DNA of 64,000 bases from Cryptomeria japonica. Taxonomy: Eukaryota > Streptophyta > Pinopsida > Cupressales > Cupressaceae. Location: positions 238,921,233 to 238,985,232 of the forward strand of contig NC_081414.1 in NCBI RefSeq assembly GCF_030272615.1, in the 5' to 3' direction. The notes beneath the pieces were generated by a model that was not told where the DNA came from, did no database searches, and was given only the letters and a program-made list of their open reading frames with translations. Shown piece after piece: positions 23,409 through 34,650 of the stretch (positions within the stretch are counted from its first letter, which is position 1; each line of letters begins with the position of its first letter). Position numbers and translations under genes: made by a program.

Positions 23409-23496
23409 ATGTACCTTTTTGACATAAACGCACTTGCATACTGCACATACGCGCCTAGCCTACCCAGACGCACCTGGCACCAGTGCAGACGCGCCT
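23409..23496. repeat. phased ACGCGCCT motif array (C, array 3)
   Basis: ACGCRCCT-like octamers begin at 23409, 23428, 23449, 23468 and 23489: steps 19, 21, 19, 21. The motif differs from arrays 1 and 2 but the phase is identical. Confidence 0.75.
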
Positions 23497-24003
23497 TAGC
23501 ATTTTTTTACCCCCACTTGACATATCTAAAAAGCATTAAATGCACTACCTAACATACATTTATGACAACATTTATTGCGACAAAGTACAAGGAGGTTTTG
23601 CGGTACTCACCGGCTCTCCTGCATCTGCTGGCCTTTGAAATCGATGAACGTGATTGAATCTATGCACCAAAGCCATTGTTGATGACTACTATTTCTCTAT
23701 TCTCTCTCTGCACTCTAATCTCTTAGATGTGTGGATGATAATGAGGATGTTTTCCCTCGTGGTCTATCTTATAGGCTACCCTAGCCCTAGTTTCCAGTGT
23801 CAGCCTTCGTTATCCTGTGACCTAGTCACTCTATCCTATCCAGTCAGTCCATTCTACCATTTATTTCTTATCAAGAGATTGTTTGTGATCTTTTTAGAAA
23901 TTTTCATCCAATCTCTCGAGGGGGCATCTCATTCCCATCTTGGGGCAACTTTGTATCAGTTCATATTATCTTCTTTGAAACAACGCGACAAGCTACATTG
24001 TCT
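23497..24003. other. C interior before the polypurine tract, no gene seen
   Basis: Nothing coding. CGAGGGGGCAT at about 23917-23927 resembles CGAGGGGGCAT at 36432-36442 in D, at a similar position upstream of the 3' LTR, a possible secondary polypurine tract. Confidence 0.45.
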
Positions 24004-24018
24004 CAAAGAGGGGAAAAA
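24004..24018 (+). other. C polypurine tract
   Basis: CAAAGAGGGGAAAAA immediately before the 3' LTR; plus-strand primer site. Nearly the same as in D. Confidence 0.85.
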
Positions 24019-24796
24019 TGTAGACACCTAAAATTGTCATGTCTAATTAAATAAATATCTTTATTTATTTAATTGCTTTAGCCTAATTCTTCTATTAATT
24101 AAATGAATATTTATTTATCTAATTAATTCATTTATCCTCTTCTAGCCTTATTTCTCATTTAAATAAATACATTTATTTATTTAAATTCCCCTTTTCCTAA
24201 ATTAAATAAATACTTATTTATTTAGTTGATCCCACTTCCTCTATTAATTAAATGAATCTTTATTTATTTAATTAATTCATTAGCCTTTTCTACCCATGAC
24301 ACATGTCATTCATCTCTTAATTCCTACACTACCTACCCTCTCATTATTTTCTTATTTCCTCTACCTACCCTTTAATCATAGCCAGCCATTTATCTTTTAC
24401 ACCTCTCAATCTTATCCCTCCATTTCTTATAGTGTCTTCTATATAAGGAGATGCTTCCTTCATTATCAAACCCCCGCTGACTACCCGACTACACTAGCAT
24501 TCAAACTTTCAGATGTGATCTAGCTATCAACCACATTTTCATTCTTTGTTGAGCTCTTGTGCACACATAAAATCTGAGAGAAAATATATCAAGCAAGATC
24601 AATGGAGATAGGAAGAATAGAGATTCAAACCCTATTGGACATGTGATGATATAATCTTTGTGATTTCATTTAATTTGCATTGTCTTAGGTAATCTTCATA
24701 TGTTATGGTGGATCTTTGTTGATTATTAGGCTAGGGTTTTGTGGTTGAATTCATTTAGTCTTTCAATATTGTTGTTTCCACTTTTCACCATATACA
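24019..24796 (+). repeat. C right (3') LTR
   Basis: TGTAGACACC to CACCATATACA, with a TATA box at about 24439-24447. Only a small number of differences from the left LTR, so C is younger than A. Confidence 0.92.
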
Positions 24797-24802
24797 CCAA
24801 CA

Positions 24803-24814
24803 ATCTCCCCCTTT
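24803..24814 (-). other. A polypurine tract (first of several)
   Basis: The plus strand reads ATCTCCCCCTTT right after the LTR end CCAACA; on the minus strand this is AAAGGGGGAGAT. Two further similar tracts follow at 24922-24934 and 24981-24992. Confidence 0.85.
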
Positions 24815-25068
24815 GGCATTGATGGCAATATACAAAGTTATCTCTCCGCTTCACATCTTCTCCCCAATCTCTTCCATATTATGTGTCTTTAATACTATAG
24901 ATATCTTTTCTGCTTCACATCTTCTCCCCCTTTGACAACAATGCCAAAGTGGAGGCACAAACATCCATATTCCACTATGTTGCTCCCCCTGAGGAGTAGC
25001 ATCCTTCAACACATCAATCCTGAAAAGATTTGACAATGCAATACCTGACTGATGTGGAGCATATACCT

Positions 25069-26730
25069 TTAGTTCACCTCTTCAAGGGGCAGTACCCCTA
25101 ATTCACCTCTTAAATAGATAAATGTAACCTTAGGTAGAGGCTTGGTGAATATATCTGCTAACTGCTCTTTACTGGAAATATGTTCCAATACAACCTCTTT
25201 ATTCTGAACTTTCTCCCTCAAGAAATGATACTTGAGCTCAAAGTTCTTGGTTCTAGCATGCAATACCAGATTTTTGGAAATATTAATTTCACTTGTGTTG
25301 TCACAAAATATACTCACTGGTTCAGATACAGGGACTTTGAAACCACCTAATACATGCTTCATCCAAATTGTCTGAGTGTAGTTCATAAATGCTGCTACAT
25401 ATTCTGCTTCTGTTGTAGACTGAGAGATACAACTCTACTTTTTTCTCATCCATGAGACTAGTCTACCACCAAGAAAGAATGCACCACCGGTTGTGCTCTT
25501 CTAGTTGTCCACATTACCAACCCAATCGGCATCTCTAAACACTTTGAGATTGAAGTCATTACTGTATGGATACCACAATCCATAATCTATAGTTCCCTTC
25601 AGATATCTAAAAATCTGCTTGACTGCTACCAAGTGGGATTCTCTTGGACTTTTCTAAAAATGTGCAACAATGCCCACTGCATGTGCAATGTCTGGTTTGT
25701 TGTGTACTACATAGTGCAACTTACCAATCATTGACCAGTATTCCTTCTCATTCACCAACACTGAGTCATCTTCTTTTGATAATTTACAACTGGTCATCAT
25801 TGGTGTACCAACCAATTTGCTGTCTTCCATGCCAAAGGTCTTCAACACCTCTTTGACATACTTGGACTGAGTGATAAAGATACCATCTTTCATTTGTTGG
25901 ATCTGTAGTCCAATGAAGAACTTAATCTCTCCGATTAGTGACATCTCAAATTATCTCTTCATCTCATCTGCAAATGCATGGCTCATCTTGTCATCTCCAC
26001 CAAAAATTATGTCATTAACAAACACTTCACAGATCAAAATCGGATCTCCTTCTGACTTCAGATAGATATTGGTATCTTCACTTGTTCTTTCAAATCCAAT
26101 CTTCACAAGATGTGAGTGTAAACATTCATACCATGCTCTAGGTGCTTGCTTCAATCCACACAAGTCTTTATGTAGCCTACACACCATATCACTGTCTTCT
26201 GATAAGCCAAACCCACCTGGTTGTTCTATATACACTTCCTCTTCAAGTATTCCATTCAGGAATGCAGATTTCACATCCATCTGATACACTTTGAATCCCT
26301 TGAAGGCTGCAAATGCAAGTAGCATTCGAACACCTTCTAATCTAGCTACTAGAGAAAAGGTTTCTCCATAGTCTTCTCCTTCTTCTTGAGCATATCCCTT
26401 ACATACCAATCTTGCTTTGTTTCTTACCATTGTCCCATCTTCATTCAGCTTGTTTCTAAAAACCCATTTGGTGCCAATAACATGTTTATGCTCCGATCTA
26501 GGTACCAAAGACCATGTACCATTCTTTTCTATCTGGTCAAGTTCTTCTTCCATAGCCTTAATCCAGTCTTCATCTTTGTGTGCTTCTTTAAATGTTTTGG
26601 GCTCAAATTCAAAAATCATGCAAGAACTTTCTCTGACCTTTCTTCTTGTAAGAATTCCTGCATCCTTATCTCCTATGATCTTCTTTGTATCATGATGCAG
26701 CTTTACATACCTAGGAATGGTCTTGGTTGA
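25069..26730 (-). pseudogene. A reverse transcriptase and RNase H, broken
   Basis: Minus strand. The RT region (26619-25951) has KWVFRNKLNEDGT, ARLVCKGYAQEEGEDYGETF and QMDVKSAFLNG. The catalytic YVDD is FVND here, so the active site is lost. 25944-25654 continues with FFIGLQIQQMKDGIF and SKYVKEVLK. RNase H follows, with the STTEAEYVA block, IFCDNTSEI and ARTKNFELKYHFLREKV, ending in LADIFTKPL at 25069-25386. Several stops and frameshifts. Copia order, after integrase. Confidence 0.93.
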
Positions 26731-26841
26731 TTCCTCTTACTTTTCCTCTTCATCCTCATCTTCATCTTCATCTTCATCTACATCAGCATCTACTGGTGTA
26801 GGAGCACTGTTACTTGTACTTGGTTGTTTTGCAACCGGTTC

Positions 26842-27812
26842 CTAGAAGGTTACATCTGGTTCATCTACCGCTTGCTCATTGTCAGTTTCCTCAAGTTTCT
26901 TAGCAGTTTCATCAACTCTAACATTGATACTTTCAACAATTCTCTGAGTTCTATTGTTAAAACACTTGAGAGCTTTTCTCTTGGTGGAATACCCTAGGAA
27001 TATTCCCTCATCATATTTTGCATTAAACTTGCTCTGATATTCACTTCTCTTGATATAACACTTTCTACCAAACACTCTAAAGTAGATAACTACTAGAGTT
27101 TTACCAATCCAATATGCATAAGGAGTTTTCTCCTTACCTTTCTTGATGAGTACCAGGTTCATAGTGTAGACTACAGTGCTCACTGCTTCTCTCCAAAAGT
27201 GTGAGCAACCTTCCCTTGAATCAGCATCGTTCTGGCTACTTCAACTACAGTTCGGTTGTTCCTTAATGCTAGGCCGTTCTGTTGTGGAGTCCAGAGGGTA
27301 GACAATTTCCTCTTAATGTCATTCTCTTCACATTACTCATTGAATTCTCCAGAAGTGAACTCACCTCCTTGATTGATTCTAAGGCATTTAATCCTCGTAC
27401 CGCTTTCCATTTCAACTAGTGATCTAAAGCCTTTAAACTTTCCAAAAGCTTCAAACTTGTCTTTCAAGAAAGTGACCCACATCATTCTTGAGCAATCATC
27501 AGTAAGAATCATAAAGTACCTATCTCCCTGAGAACTCCTTGTTTTCATAGGACCAGACAAATCAGTATGCACAAGATCAAGTAAATTATCTGTTGTGAAA
27601 GATTTACCTTTGAAGGTTGAGGAAGACATTTTCCCCATTTCACATTCTTTGCACAAAGGATTCTCTGTTTTGTTCAGCACAGGCAATCTTCTAACTACCT
27701 TGATCTTACTAGCCTTCACAATGTTATCAAAATTTACATGGCAAAGTCTCCTATGCCATATCCAACTGTCATCAAACTTAGCCATTAGACATTGACTGAT
27801 ATTTGTATTCAA
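26842..27812 (-). pseudogene. A GAG-pre-integrase and integrase, broken
   Basis: Starts with the His/Cys zinc-binding region (WIWHRRLCHVNF, CKECEMGKM), then the catalytic core. The first Asp is kept (LVHTDLSGP), but the second block reads LRINQGGEF (Asp replaced by Asn) and the PQQNG block continues as LALRNNRT, where the catalytic Glu would be expected. Two of the three D,D,E residues are thus missing, besides stops near 27335 and 27240. Confidence 0.9.
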
Positions 27813-28249
27813 CTAAAACAAGTTACCTTTGGTCTGCATACACGTGGCCTTCAGTTCACCACTCTTTCCTTTTATTCTGCACACTCCATCTTTGAATTCT
27901 AGAGTAAGTCCTTTATCATTCATCTGAGCAACACTCAAAAGGTTATGCCTGAGAACTTCTACCCAATACACATTGTCAGCACTACTTTTTCCATTAAGAG
28001 AGATGGACCCTTTTCCTTTTACCATACATGGTGCATCATTACCAAATTGGACTACACCTCCATCATACTCTTCCAGAGATAGAAACTTTCTCTAGTCACC
28101 AATCATGTGGTGAGAACAACCACTGTCAATAATCCACTCATTAGAATTATCAAAGTAGGAGACAAGAGCCTACTTGTCTGACACATCTTCCTTAACGGCT
28201 ACAAACACTATGTCTTTGCTTTCTTCATCTTTTTATTCATCATCAGTGA
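27813..28249 (-). pseudogene. A protease region, cut by B
   Basis: The minus-strand frame contains WIIDSGCSHHM at about 28139-28107, the copia aspartic protease active site (DSG). Then comes GSISLNGKSSADNVYWVEVL and LLSVAQMNDKG (28025-27813). In-frame stops follow the active site (near 28095) and near 27813. Element B inserted at 28249/28250 just upstream. Confidence 0.85.
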
Positions 28250-29143
28250 TGTTGGGAAAAATGGTGTCTCAACCTTGCATTTATGTGAGGTTACTATTTA
28301 TAGTAAGTTTTCATTTGAGCACGAAATGGTGCGAAACTCTCCCTGAAGCTTCCGGTTGGCTAGATAAGCATTCCGGTAAAGTTGCGTCGCAAGGTCACAG
28401 CTAGTTTTGAAGATATTAAAGTTTTCGTCTTGGAGGGGTGCAATAAAATGTTTAAACTTAAATTTGGGGACTTTAGAGGCTCCGAAACGCCCTAAAAAGT
28501 GGCCGTAACCGGCAAAGCAGGTTACGAGGCGATAGAGCACTTCACGAGCTTTCCGGCGCTTCAAACGGTTCGTCAATCAGACACCCGGTTCTCAAGTTAT
28601 GGCCTCCGGAAGTTTGTACTCCTGAAATAGGAAAAATAATTTGTATCGGATACATAAATGAGCTGTAAAAGGGAGCGACACATGTTGATGTGTACTTTAA
28701 CATGTCATAGGGCATCTAGAAGGGAGATAAGGTCGGCTACACCTTATTGGGTGGTTTTAGCCCATGGTTTTGTAATACTGTTTGACGGTTTCTTGTATTG
28801 TATCTCCTATTTATGAGGTGTGTGAGATAGAGGTTGTGTGTAAGAGTCTCATGGCTATTGAGTTGCCTCTGAATCTCTGATTAGTGGTACTCCTGCGAAG
28901 AGCTTGCTCTGCAAGTATGTTGTAATCTGTTTTTGATTGCTGAATAAAATATTGAGCTGCTTTTGGAGAGTGGGGTTTTTCTCCCGAAAGGGTTTTCCCC
29001 ACGTAAATCATTGTGTTGTGGTATGAATGCTATTATATCTATTTCTATTTTCTGTAACTGTTGTAATGATCTGAAAAAGTTTTGCATTACCCTCCTCTCA
29101 AGGTTAGTGTAGGGAGTTGTTTCCGCTACTTAACTTCCTTACA
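28250..29143 (+). repeat. B left (5') LTR
   Basis: TGTTGGGAAAAATGG to CTTCCTTACA, 894 bp. A TATA-like CTATTTATGAGG lies at about 28806 and an AATAAAAT poly(A) signal at about 28943, giving plausible U3/R limits. The final 50 bp include CCACGTAAATC and CCTCCTCTCAAGG. Confidence 0.95.
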
Positions 29144-29145
29144 AG

Positions 29146-29158
29146 TGGTATCAGAGCC
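29146..29158 (+). other. B primer-binding site (tRNA-iMet type)
   Basis: TGGTATCAGAGCC two bases after the LTR, the standard copia PBS for initiator tRNA-Met. Confidence 0.93.
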
Positions 29159-29267
29159 TGATCACCTTTGGTTTCAATTGTGGGCAGTTGGGTTTTTTGA
29201 ACTAATCCAGATTTGAGTGGGAGCTTGTGCAGAAGACACTTTGTGATCTTGTTGCAGGAATATTCAG

Positions 29268-32200
29268 ATGGCGAGTTCGTCAGGGAGAATAGAGGTGGAG
29301 AAATTTAACGGAAGTAATTTTGAGATGTGGAAGTTGAAGATGGAAGATCTGCTAATAGATCGAGATCTTTGGGATGCTATTGATGCGAATGTCCAAAGGC
29401 CCTCAGATCCTACTGCGGCAGCTCAGTATGATGTTATGGACCGGAAAGCCAAGGGTCTAATCAGACTGTGCCTGGCAAACTCTGTTCTAATCAATGTCCA
29501 TGAAGAAAACTCTGCAAAGAAGCTATGGACTAAGCTTGGTGAGATGTATCAAGTGAAATCTTTATTAAATCAAATTTTCTTAAGAAAGAAATTGTATTCC
29601 TTGAAGATGGAAGAGGGTGGACGAATTGCAGACCACCTAGAAGCATTCAATATGATTGTGGCTCAATTAGTATCCGTCGGTGTTAAGATGGACGAGGAGG
29701 AAAAATGTCAGATCTTGCTTTGTTCTTTGCCTGATTCGTGGGATTCTCTTGTTATGGCTATCGGTAGTACTTCTGTTGTTTTGAAATCTGAAGACGTGGT
29801 GGGTGCCCTACTCGGTGAAGAGATGCGAAGGAAGGTATCCATCAGTTCAAAAGAAGCCCTAACTGTTCGTGGAAGACCTAAGGAGAAAGGCAAGAAGAAT
29901 GAGAAGCATGGCAAGTCCAAATCTAAAGGGAGATCGAAATCTCCTGGAAAGTCCAAAGTCATTTGCTGGAATTGCGGTAAATCGGGTCACATCCGTAAGG
30001 ACTGCAAAGAAGAAAAGAAGAAGAAAAAGAAAAAGTTTGATTCTGATTCTGAGTCCGACAAGGAAGATGGCGATGCATTTATTGCGGCTTTGGCGACTCA
30101 TACAGGTAATGATGCCTGGCTAATTGACTCAGGTGCATCTTTTCATATGACTTCCAATAGAGCTTGGTTTTCTGAATATGAAGGATTTAATGGAGGTAAG
30201 GTGTACTTGGGTGATGATTCACCTCTAGACATTGTTGGTCGAGGTAAAGTTAGAATCAGGTTTTCTGATGGTAGAATAAAAAGGATTAATGGTGTGCTGC
30301 ATATCCCTGGTTTAAAACGAAACCTGTTATCTGTGAGCAAACTAATAGATTCAGGTGTGCAGGTAGTCTTTTCTGAAACAGGATGTAAGATGATTAAGGG
30401 TGCTATGGTAGTTGCTAGAGGTGTCAGGTTTGGCTCTTTGTATAAGCTTGAAGCATACACTGTTGAGTGTAATAGCACTTCTGTAAAAAGTAAATCTGCG
30501 GATACTTCACTGGAAGATTTGAAGGTTTCACCTTCAGCAGATGGAAATGGTTTTTGGGTACCTAAGGGTGCTCTTTCGTCTGAAGCAAAGTTACCTGCAG
30601 AGAAGACTATGTTATGGCACCAGAGACTTGGCCACATTGGAGAAAAGGGTCTAAGGACCTTGAAAAATAAAAATCTTGTTGAAGGTTTGAATGACTGTAA
30701 TCTTGACTTTGATTTTTGTGAGCATTGCATTTATGGAAAACAAAACCGCGTTTAGTTTTACTCGAGTTCTCATAAAACTTGTGGTGTTTTGGATCTTATC
30801 CATTCTGATGTGTTTGGTCCAGTAGATGTCTCTTCGATTGGAAAATCCACATATTATGTTTCATTTATTGATGATTTTAGTAGAAGGACATGGGTTTATT
30901 TTCTAAAGAGTAAATCTGAAGTTTTTAGTCATTTTAAAGAATTTAAAGCAATGGTTGAGTTGCAGACTGGAAAGAAAATAAAATGTTTGAGAACTGATAA
31001 TGGCGGTGAGTTTTGCTCTAATGATTTTGATAGATTCTGTAAAGACTGTGGAATTAACAGACAGAAGACAACTCCGTATTCTCCACAGCAGAATGGAGTT
31101 GCAGAAAGAATGAACAGGACACTGATGGAGAAGGCTAGGAGTATGTTGAGTGGTGCTGGTCTCGAACAAAAGTTTTGGGCTGAAGTTGTTGCCACTGCTT
31201 GCTACCTGATTAACAGGTCTCCTACATCAGCTCTTGTTGATAAAACGCCTATGGAAGCATGGTCAGGTCACAAGCCTTCATTGAGACATCTTAGAATTTT
31301 TGGTTGCGAGGCATATGCACATGTGCCAAAGGAGAAGCGAACAAAGTTAGAGAACAAGGCTGTGAAATGTATCTTCGTCGGGTATAGTTATGGTGTGAAA
31401 GGATACAAGCTTTGGGACCCTGTTGCACAAAAGGTAATTCACAGTAGAAGTGTTATTTTTAGATAAATTAAGTCTCCTTCTGTTACATTGCAGCCAGAAC
31501 AGACTAAAAAAGAAGATGTGATTCAACTTCCTTCTACACCTGAAAGAGTTGAATCGAGACCCCTAGATAGGCAAGAATTTGAGGAGAGCTCGTCTATCTC
31601 TGAATCTTCAGAAGAAGAGGAAGAACCTCCAACTCAGCTTGTTCGAAGGTCTACAAGACATAGACAACCACCTGAAAGGTATTCACCTGATGATTGGAGA
31701 TGTATTTTTGCTCTGAATACTAGTGTGGATGAACCGAAATCTGTAGAAGAGGCATTAGGTATGAATGATGCAGAATCCTGGAAGATTGCTATGGAGGAAG
31801 AAATGGCAGCATTGAAAAAGAATGATACATGGGATCTTGTACCATTGCCTGAAGGACGAAAACCTGTTGGTTGTAAATGGGTGTTCAAGAAAAAGATTGG
31901 TTCAGATGGAAGCATTGAGAAGTATAAAGCAAGGTTGGTTGCAAAAGGCTACTCTCAGGTTGAGGGTGTTGATTACGGTGAGATATTTTCTCCTGTTGCA
32001 AAAATGACGTCCATTAGATTTTTGCTTTCTATTGCTACTACTTATGATTTAGAGGTTGAGCAAATGGATGTGAAAACTGCTTTCCTTCATGGTGATTTGG
32101 AGGAAGATATTTATATGACACAGCCAGAGCACTATGTGGTGAAAGGCAAAAGAAATTTGGTCTGTAAATTGAAGAAATCTTTGTATGGCCTCAAACAAAG

Positions 32201-33311
32201 TCCTAGGATGTGGTACCAGAAATTTGATACATATGTGTTGAGTTTGGGATTTGAACGTTCTAAATCAGATCACTGTGTTTATTATAAATCTTATGGTGAT
32301 CATTTCTTATTCATTGCATTGTATGTTGATGATATGTTATTCATTGGTAAAGGGAAAGGTATGATTTCAGAACTGAAGTCTCAGCTCGCTGCTAAATTTG
32401 AAATGAAAGATCTTGGTGTAGCAAAGCACATTCTTGGGATGGAAATTAGAAGAGATAGGGTGAACAAAAAGCTATGGCTAGGCCAGAGTAAGTATGTGAA
32501 TTCAGTGTTACAGAGGTTCAACATGCAGAATTGTAGACCATTGAGTGTTCCTTTTACAGTTGGAATGAAACTATCTATTTCAGATTGTCCTACATCCCCA
32601 TTGGAGATGGAAGACATGAGCAGAGTGCCTTACCAGAGTGCGGTTGGAAGCTTGATGTATGCTATGGTCTGTACTAGACCAGACATTGCCCAAGCAGTGG
32701 GAGTACTTTCTAGATATATGTCTAATCCTGGTAGAGTTCATTGGGATGCAGTCAAAAGAGTCTTCAGATATTTGAAGGGCACTTCAGAGTATTCTTTGTG
32801 TTATCATGGTAATTTAGTTGGAGACATGACTTCCCTTGATATCCATGGTTATGTGGATTCAGATTGGGCAGGTGATATTGATAGCAGAAGATCCACCAGT
32901 GCTTATGTGTTTACTTTGTTTGGTGGTGCAATTAGTTGGATGAGTAAGCGACAGGCTGTGGTTGCTTTATCCACTACTGAAGCAGAGTATATGGCAGCTA
33001 CTCATGCTTGCAAAGAGGCCATTTGGCTTAAGAGACTGTGTTCATATATTGGAATAAAACAAGGTACAGTGACAGTTTACTGTGACAGTCAGAGTGCAAT
33101 TAGCCTAGCTAAGAACCCGACATTTCATGCCCGGACCAAACATATTGATGTTCAGTATCATTTTGTTAGAGATATGGTCGAAGATGGTAGGGTGAAGCTG
33201 GTTAAGGTGGAAACTTTGATGAATGTTGCAGATGCTTTAACTAAGGCTGTGAGCACAGAGAAGTTCAGATGGTGTTCAGAGTCTATGGGCCTTATGGCCC
33301 CTAGCAATTGA
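29268..33311 (+). pseudogene. B gag-pol polyprotein, intact frame with two nonsense codons
   Basis: One frame of about 1,347 codons from ATG 29268 (MASSSGRIEVEKFNG) to TGA 33311, with no frameshift but TAG at 30753-30755 and TAA at 31464-31466. Gag (UBN2 type) about residues 10-220; zinc knuckle CWNCGKSGHIRKDC at 233-246 after a basic Lys/Ser stretch; protease WLIDSGASFH with Asp 287; pre-integrase HHCC (WHQRLGH, CEHCIYGK) about 447-492; integrase DVFGP, TDNGGEF, QQNGVAER; RT with QMDVKTAFLHG and intact YVDD (LYVDDMLF); RNase H with VDSDWAGD, STTEAEYMA and VYCDSQSA. The first stop falls between pre-integrase and integrase, the second between integrase and RT. All catalytic residues visible are conserved. 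Confidence 0.96.
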
Positions 33312-33355
33312 TTCATTGTGTTGACATTCCCTTCCACTCATGCAAGGTGTTCGAC

Positions 33356-33367
33356 AAGTGGGAGATT
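33356..33367 (+). other. B polypurine tract
   Basis: AAGTGGGAGATT directly before the 3' LTR. Confidence 0.85.
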
Positions 33368-34261
33368 TGTTGGGAAAAATGGTGTCTCAACCTTGCATTT
33401 ATGTGAGGTTACTATTTATAGTAAGTTTTCATTTGAGCACGAAATGGTGCGAAACTCTCCCTGAAGCTTCTGGTTGGCTAGATAAGCATTCCGGTAAAGT
33501 TGCGTCGCAAGGTCACAGCTAGTTTTGAAGATATTAAAGTTTTCATCTTGGAGGGGTGCAATAAAATGTTTAAACTTAAATTTAGGGACTTTAGAGGCTC
33601 CGAAATGCCCTGAAAATTGGCCGTAACCGGTGAAGCTAGTTACGAGGCGATAGAGCACTTCGCAAGCTTTCCGGCGCTTCAAACGGTTCGTCAATCGGAC
33701 ACCCGGTTCTCAAGTTATGGCCTCCGAAAGTTTGTACTCCTGAAATAGGAAAAATAATTTGTATCGGATACATAAATGAGCTGTAAAAGGGAGTGACACA
33801 TGTTGATGTGTACTTTAACATGTCATAGGGCATCTAGAAGGGAGATAAGGTCAGCTACACCTTATTGGGTGGTTTTAGCCCATGGTTTTGTAATACTGTT
33901 TGACGATTTCTTGTATTGTATCTCCTATTTATGAGGTGTGTGAGATAGAGGTTGTGTGTAAGAGTCTCATGGCTATTGAGTTGCCTCTGAATCTCTGATT
34001 AGTGGTACTCCTGCGAAGAGCTTGCTCTGCAAGTATGTTGTAATATGTTTTTGATTGCTGAATAAAATATTGAGCTGCTTTTGGAGGGTGGGGTTTTTCT
34101 CCCGAAAGGGTTTTCCCCACGTAAATCATTATGTTGTGGTATGAATGCTATTATATCTATTTCTATTTTCTGTAACTGTTGTAATGATCTGAAAAAGTTT
34201 TGCATTACCCTCCTCTCAAGGTTAGTGTAGGGAGTTGTTTCCGCTACTTAACTTCCTTACA
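33368..34261 (+). repeat. B right (3') LTR
   Basis: 894 bp, colinear with the left LTR without indels; about 20 substitutions, of which at least half are C/T or G/A changes. Confidence 0.95.
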
Positions 34262-34266
34262 AGTGA

Positions 34267-34645
34267 CACCTTCATCAACTGCAACAAGACAATTTCTCCT
34301 ATTTCCTCCTTTGAACTTTTTAAACTTCTCTGGTTTGTCCTTATTATCACTATTAGGACAGTTTACAGCAATGTGCCCTATCCTATTACAAGAAAAATAT
34401 TTCAAAGGGAGATTACCTCTGTATTTTCCAGTTCCCTTAGGAAGTCTCTTGGCAAGAAGAGATTCAAACTCCATTAGGATCTCCTCATCATCCAGTTCTC
34501 TACTTTGTCTAGGCTCACAACTGGTACTAAACTCTTTTCCCTTTCTAGATAGTGCAATAGATGCTCTAAAGGTTGAATCAATCTTCTGAACACTGCCATC
34601 ATAATTGTTTAGCTCATATGCGGTCAACTTAGCAATGATAGAATC
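34267..34645 (-). pseudogene. gag: A gag, C-terminal part
   Basis: The minus-strand frame 34627-34267 has LTAYELNNYDGS, FRASIALSRKGKE, LDDEEILMEFESLLAKRL and a zinc knuckle whose first Cys is Tyr (YFSCNRIGHIAVNC). It continues the frame interrupted at 38573 by D, and is itself cut by B at 34262. Confidence 0.88.
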
Positions 34646-34650
34646 AAGGG

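Larger units (their letters stand above)
19686..24796 (+). mobile_element. C: non-autonomous LTR element carrying an antisense plant-mobile-domain relic
   Basis: LTRs of 780 and 778 bp (TGTAGACA...TATACA), PBS just after the left LTR, polypurine tract just before the right one, and imperfect target duplication CCCAC/CCAAC. The 3.55-kb interior has no gag, protease, RT or integrase. It has three phased motif arrays, a minisatellite and a degraded plant mobile domain on the opposite strand. The LTR start and polypurine tract resemble those of D, suggesting a related Ty3-type (LARD-like) family. Confidence 0.88.
28250..34261 (+). mobile_element. B: Ty1/copia retrotransposon, complete and young
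   Basis: Two 894-bp LTRs, PBS, a single polyprotein frame, polypurine tract and a perfect target duplication AGTGA (28245-28249 and 34262-34266). By hand count the LTRs differ at about 20 positions (roughly 2%), mostly transitions at CpG sites. Inserted between gag and protease of A in the opposite orientation. Confidence 0.97.

Noticed and set aside
30143-30730. 195-codon minus-strand ORF
   Set aside because: Antisense shadow of the B gag-pol frame, which has clear domain motifs.
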